In this document: in pieces, positions 61,371-64,000 of the stretch
How the letters are laid out: the number at the start of each line of letters is the position of its first letter
Position numbering within the stretch: the first letter of the stretch is position 1
Origin: CAVWDU01 sp963840725
Lineage (GTDB): Bacteria > Pseudomonadota > Gammaproteobacteria > Pseudomonadales > Halieaceae
NCBI GenBank assembly: GCA_963840725.1
Contig: CAWIZY010000009.1
Span: forward strand, 558,001-622,000
Length of the DNA: 64,000 bases
Direction of reading: 5' to 3'
The notes under the pieces: model-generated
Seen by the model: the letters and a program-made list of their open reading frames with translations, nothing else
The model's database searches: none
Told to the model about the DNA's origin: nothing
Made by a program: the position numbers and the translations under genes

Positions 61371-64000
61371 ATGAAGCGTGAGTCCAGTAGCGCAGAGGCC
61401 GGCAGTACGCCGACGGAGAGCGTCGCGGTGAACTACAGCACCCTGCGCGGCAACGTCAGTTTTTTGGGCACCCTGCTGGGTGAGACGATTGCCGCCGCCG
61501 AGGGCGATGATTTTCTCGCTCTGGTGGAGCGGATCAGGGTGCTGTCCAAGTCGGCCCGCACCGGTGACGACCTGGCGCATGAGCAATTGCTCTCGTTGCT
61601 GCGCAACCTCGACAATGACCAGTTGCTGCCGGTTGCCCGCGCGTTCTCGCAGTTTCTCAATCTCGCTAACATCGCAGAGCAGCATCACCGGGAATCCCGG
61701 GAGATGGACGGGCAGTTTTCGGCTTCGCGGATGCTGGACGCCGCAATGCAGGATTTGCTGGACAGTGGTCAGGACAGTCAGACTGTGGTGGCTGCGGTAC
61801 GGGGCTTGAACATAGAGCTGGTGCTGACTGCGCACCCCACAGAAATCATGCGGCGTACGCTGATTCACAAGCACAGCGAAATCGGCCGCTGCCTGGCCGA
61901 AATGGAACTGACCGGTTACACCGACCGCGAGCGAGCGCGGCTTCAACAGCGACTGCGCGAATTGGTGGCACAGATATGGTACGGCGATGACTTTCGTCTC
62001 GAGCGTCCCTCCCCCGTTGACGAGGCGAAGTGGGGTTTTGCCGTGGTTGAAGATTCGCTCTGGCAGGCCTTGCCAGAGTTTCTGCGCCGTCTTGACGATA
62101 CCCTCGAACGCCACTGTGGTGAGCGCCTGCCACTTGATATTGCACCGGTGAGCTTTGCCTCCTGGATGGGCGGCGATCGTGATGGCAACCCGAACGTGAC
62201 GGCAACCGTGACCCGTGAAGTGCTGCTGCTGAGCCGGTGGCAGGCCCTGCATCTCTACCTGGGGGACATCAACCAACTGGTGGAGGAGTTATCGATGACC
62301 CGCTGCAGTGCAGAGCTGCGGCAACTGGCGGGGGAGGCGCACGAACCCTACCGCGAAGTACTGCGGGGACTGCGTCATTTATTGCGCTGCAGTCTGGAGG
62401 CGCTGGAGGAACGGCTTCGGGGTGAGTTACCCGACCCAGACGCCAGACTGCTCACTGACGTTGAGCAACTTTGGGAGCCGTTAAAGGTTTGTTATCAGTC
62501 ACTGCTCGCCTGTGGCATGGATATGATTGCCAACCGCTCCCTGTTGGATTTACTGCGCAGGGTGCGGTGTTTTGGCCTGCATCTGGTCAAGCACGACGTG
62601 CGCCAGGAAAGTGACCGACATACGGCGGCCCTGTCCGAGATCACCCGTTATCTGGGCCTGGGGGATTACGCCGACTGGACCGAGGCGACCCGACAGAGTT
62701 TCCTGCTGGCAGAACTGGCCAGCCGGCGGCCATTGCTGCCGGCTCGCTGGTTACCGTCCGCGGAGACCCGGGAGGTTCTGGACACCTGCGCAGTGGTGGC
62801 AGAACAGCCTGCGGAGGCGCTGGGTGCCTATGTGATCTCCATGGCTCGGGAGGCATCGGATGTATTGGCTGTGCACCTGCTGTTGAAAGAAGCTGGCTGT
62901 ACTCATCCGCTGCCGGTGGCACCGCTGTTCGAGACCCTGGACGATCTCTCCCGGGCGCGTTCCGTGATCGCTGAGTTGCTGGAGCAGAATTGGTTTCGCG
63001 GTCAGGTCAACGGTGAATTGATGGTGATGATCGGTTATTCCGACTCCGCCAAGGATGCCGGGGTGCTCTCGGCGGCCTGGGCACAATATCGCGCCCAGGA
63101 GGAGCTGTTGGCATTGTGCGGGGAATACCAGATTCGGCTGACCCTGTTCCACGGCCGTGGTGGCACTATAGGTCGCGGCGGCGCCCCGGCCCATGCAGCG
63201 CTGCTGTCCCAGCCGCCCGGATCGCTGGACAATGGTCTGCGGGTGACGGAGCAAGGAGAGATGATCCGGACCAAGTTGGGCTGGAGCTCCCTGGCAGTGA
63301 AGACACTGGCGCTTTACGCCAGTGCTATTTGCCGCGCCAACCTCATGACACCCCCCGATCCCAAGCCGGAATGGCGAGAGATGATGACGGAGCTCAGCGA
63401 GGAGTCCTGCAAGGCCTACCGGGCTGTCGTGCGCGACGAGCCTGACTTCGTCCCCTATTTTCGCTGCGCCACGCCGGAGCAGGAACTGGCCGGTTTGCCG
63501 CTCGGCTCCCGCCCGGCCCGTCGCAATACGGGCGGAGGTATTGAAAGTCTGCGGGCTATTCCCTGGATATTTGCCTGGTCACAGAACCGGTTGATGCTCC
63601 CCGCCTGGCTGGGGGCGGGCCAGGCTCTGGCTGTCGCGCTGGGTCGTGGGCAGCGAGACAGATTGCTGGCCATGGCCGAGGTGTGGCCGTTTTTCTCCAC
63701 TCGGCTGGCCATGCTGGAGATGGTCTTCGCCAAGGCAGATGGCAGTTTGTCGGCCTATTATGACGAGCGCCTGGTGCCCGATGCGCTGAAGCCCATAGGG
63801 GAGGCCTTGCGTGGCCAACTGGCCAGCGACGCGGCCACGGTACTGTCCATTGCCGGTGAGGAGCAGCTTTTGCAAGCCGAACCGTGGATCCGGGAGTCCA
63901 TTGGCTTGCGCAATATTTATACCGATCCGCTCAATGTGCTGCAGGCGGAGCTGCTGCACCGTCAACGGCAGAAGCCCCAGCCGGAGCTGGAGAGGGCGAT
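61371..64000 (+). CDS. ppc: phosphoenolpyruvate carboxylase, C-terminus cut by window end
   Basis: The frame is open from ATG 61371 to the window end (about 876 codons); the last few residues lie outside. Key blocks: LVLTAHPTEIMRRT with the catalytic His, WMGGDRDGNPNVT, MIGYSDSAKDAG, FHGRGGTIGRGG and WVFAWSQ-like IPWIFAWSQNRLMLPAW. It adds bicarbonate to phosphoenolpyruvate to make oxaloacetate for the TCA cycle. It is probably co-transcribed with the GAPDH pair. Confidence 0.96.
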   Translation, partial: MKRESSSAEAGSTPTESVAVNYSTLRGNVSFLGTLLGETIAAAEGDDFLALVERIRVLSKSARTGDDLAHEQLLSLLRNLDNDQLLPVARAFSQFLNLANIAEQHHRESREMDGQFSASRMLDAAMQDLLDSGQDSQTVVAAVRGLNIELVLTAHPTEIMRRTLIHKHSEIGRCLAEMELTGYTDRERARLQQRLRELVAQIWYGDDFRLERPSPVDEAKWGFAVVEDSLWQALPEFLRRLDDTLERHCGERLPLDIAPVSFASWMGGDRDGNPNVTATVTREVLLLSRWQALHLYLGDINQLVEELSMTRCSAELRQLAGEAHEPYREVLRGLRHLLRCSLEALEERLRGELPDPDARLLTDVEQLWEPLKVCYQSLLACGMDMIANRSLLDLLRRVRCFGLHLVKHDVRQESDRHTAALSEITRYLGLGDYADWTEATRQSFLLAELASRRPLLPARWLPSAETREVLDTCAVVAEQPAEALGAYVISMAREASDVLAVHLLLKEAGCTHPLPVAPLFETLDDLSRARSVIAELLEQNWFRGQVNGELMVMIGYSDSAKDAGVLSAAWAQYRAQEELLALCGEYQIRLTLFHGRGGTIGRGGAPAHAALLSQPPGSLDNGLRVTEQGEMIRTKLGWSSLAVKTLALYASAICRANLMTPPDPKPEWREMMTELSEESCKAYRAVVRDEPDFVPYFRCATPEQELAGLPLGSRPARRNTGGGIESLRAIPWIFAWSQNRLMLPAWLGAGQALAVALGRGQRDRLLAMAEVWPFFSTRLAMLEMVFAKADGSLSAYYDERLVPDALKPIGEALRGQLASDAATVLSIAGEEQLLQAEPWIRESIGLRNIYTDPLNVLQAELLHRQRQKPQPELERA

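Overview
The window looks like chromosomal DNA from a marine gammaproteobacterium. It encodes EfpL, a MaeB-type malic enzyme, a wax-ester-synthase/PHA-synthase-like pair, PrsT, and a Proteobacterial type VI secretion system (T6SS). GC is high, overlaps are short and start codons are mixed ATG/GTG/TTG. A Halieaceae-like member of the Cellvibrionales is my inference; no rRNA is present to prove it. I saw no tRNA, rRNA or CRISPR array.

Layout. 1-14 kb is mixed housekeeping: an FKBP isomerase end, efpL, an epoxide hydrolase, maeB, a glutathione transferase, small membrane and ACT-domain proteins, a haloacid dehalogenase, a Nudix hydrolase, a DUF2855 protein, a PilZ protein and an S9 peptidase. 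14-18.3 kb is a leftward lipid/polyester-like operon: a WS/DGAT-like acyltransferase with a damaged active-site motif, a PHA-synthase-like Cys hydrolase and an acyl-CoA ligase. 18.9-23.2 kb holds an ECF sigma factor and anti-sigma pair transcribed away from a secreted subtilase, followed by a convergent outer-membrane barrel gene. The subtilase has a strict period-4 acidic repeat of about 185 residues. A perfect palindrome between sigma factor and subtilase supplies the -35 of two back-to-back ECF-like promoters, so the module looks autoregulated.

23.3-52.8 kb is a near-complete T6SS island. On the left are a Ser/Thr kinase and a caspase-fold lipoprotein. Then come clpV-tssG-tssF-tssE-tssC2-tssC-tssB-tssJ-tagH, a transposase-derived gene without its HUH motif, an uncharacterised gene, tagF-tssM-tssL-tssK, a PP2C phosphatase with a membrane-anchored partner, tssA, and hcp1-vgrG-hcp2. 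Kinase, phosphatase and FHA protein together imply threonine-phosphorylation control. tssJ is interrupted by a one-base frameshift.

52.8-64 kb carries a lipoprotein alpha/beta hydrolase, an autotransporter-type barrel protein, a PrsT-like TPR lipoprotein, and a central-carbon cluster: eda (also frameshifted), a GAPDH paralogue without the catalytic Cys coupled to a normal gap gene, and ppc, cut by the window end. The most novel candidates are the ECF/subtilase module with its period-4 repeat, the pseudo-GAPDH/GAPDH pair, the transposase-derived T6SS gene and the lipoprotein caspase/kinase pair.
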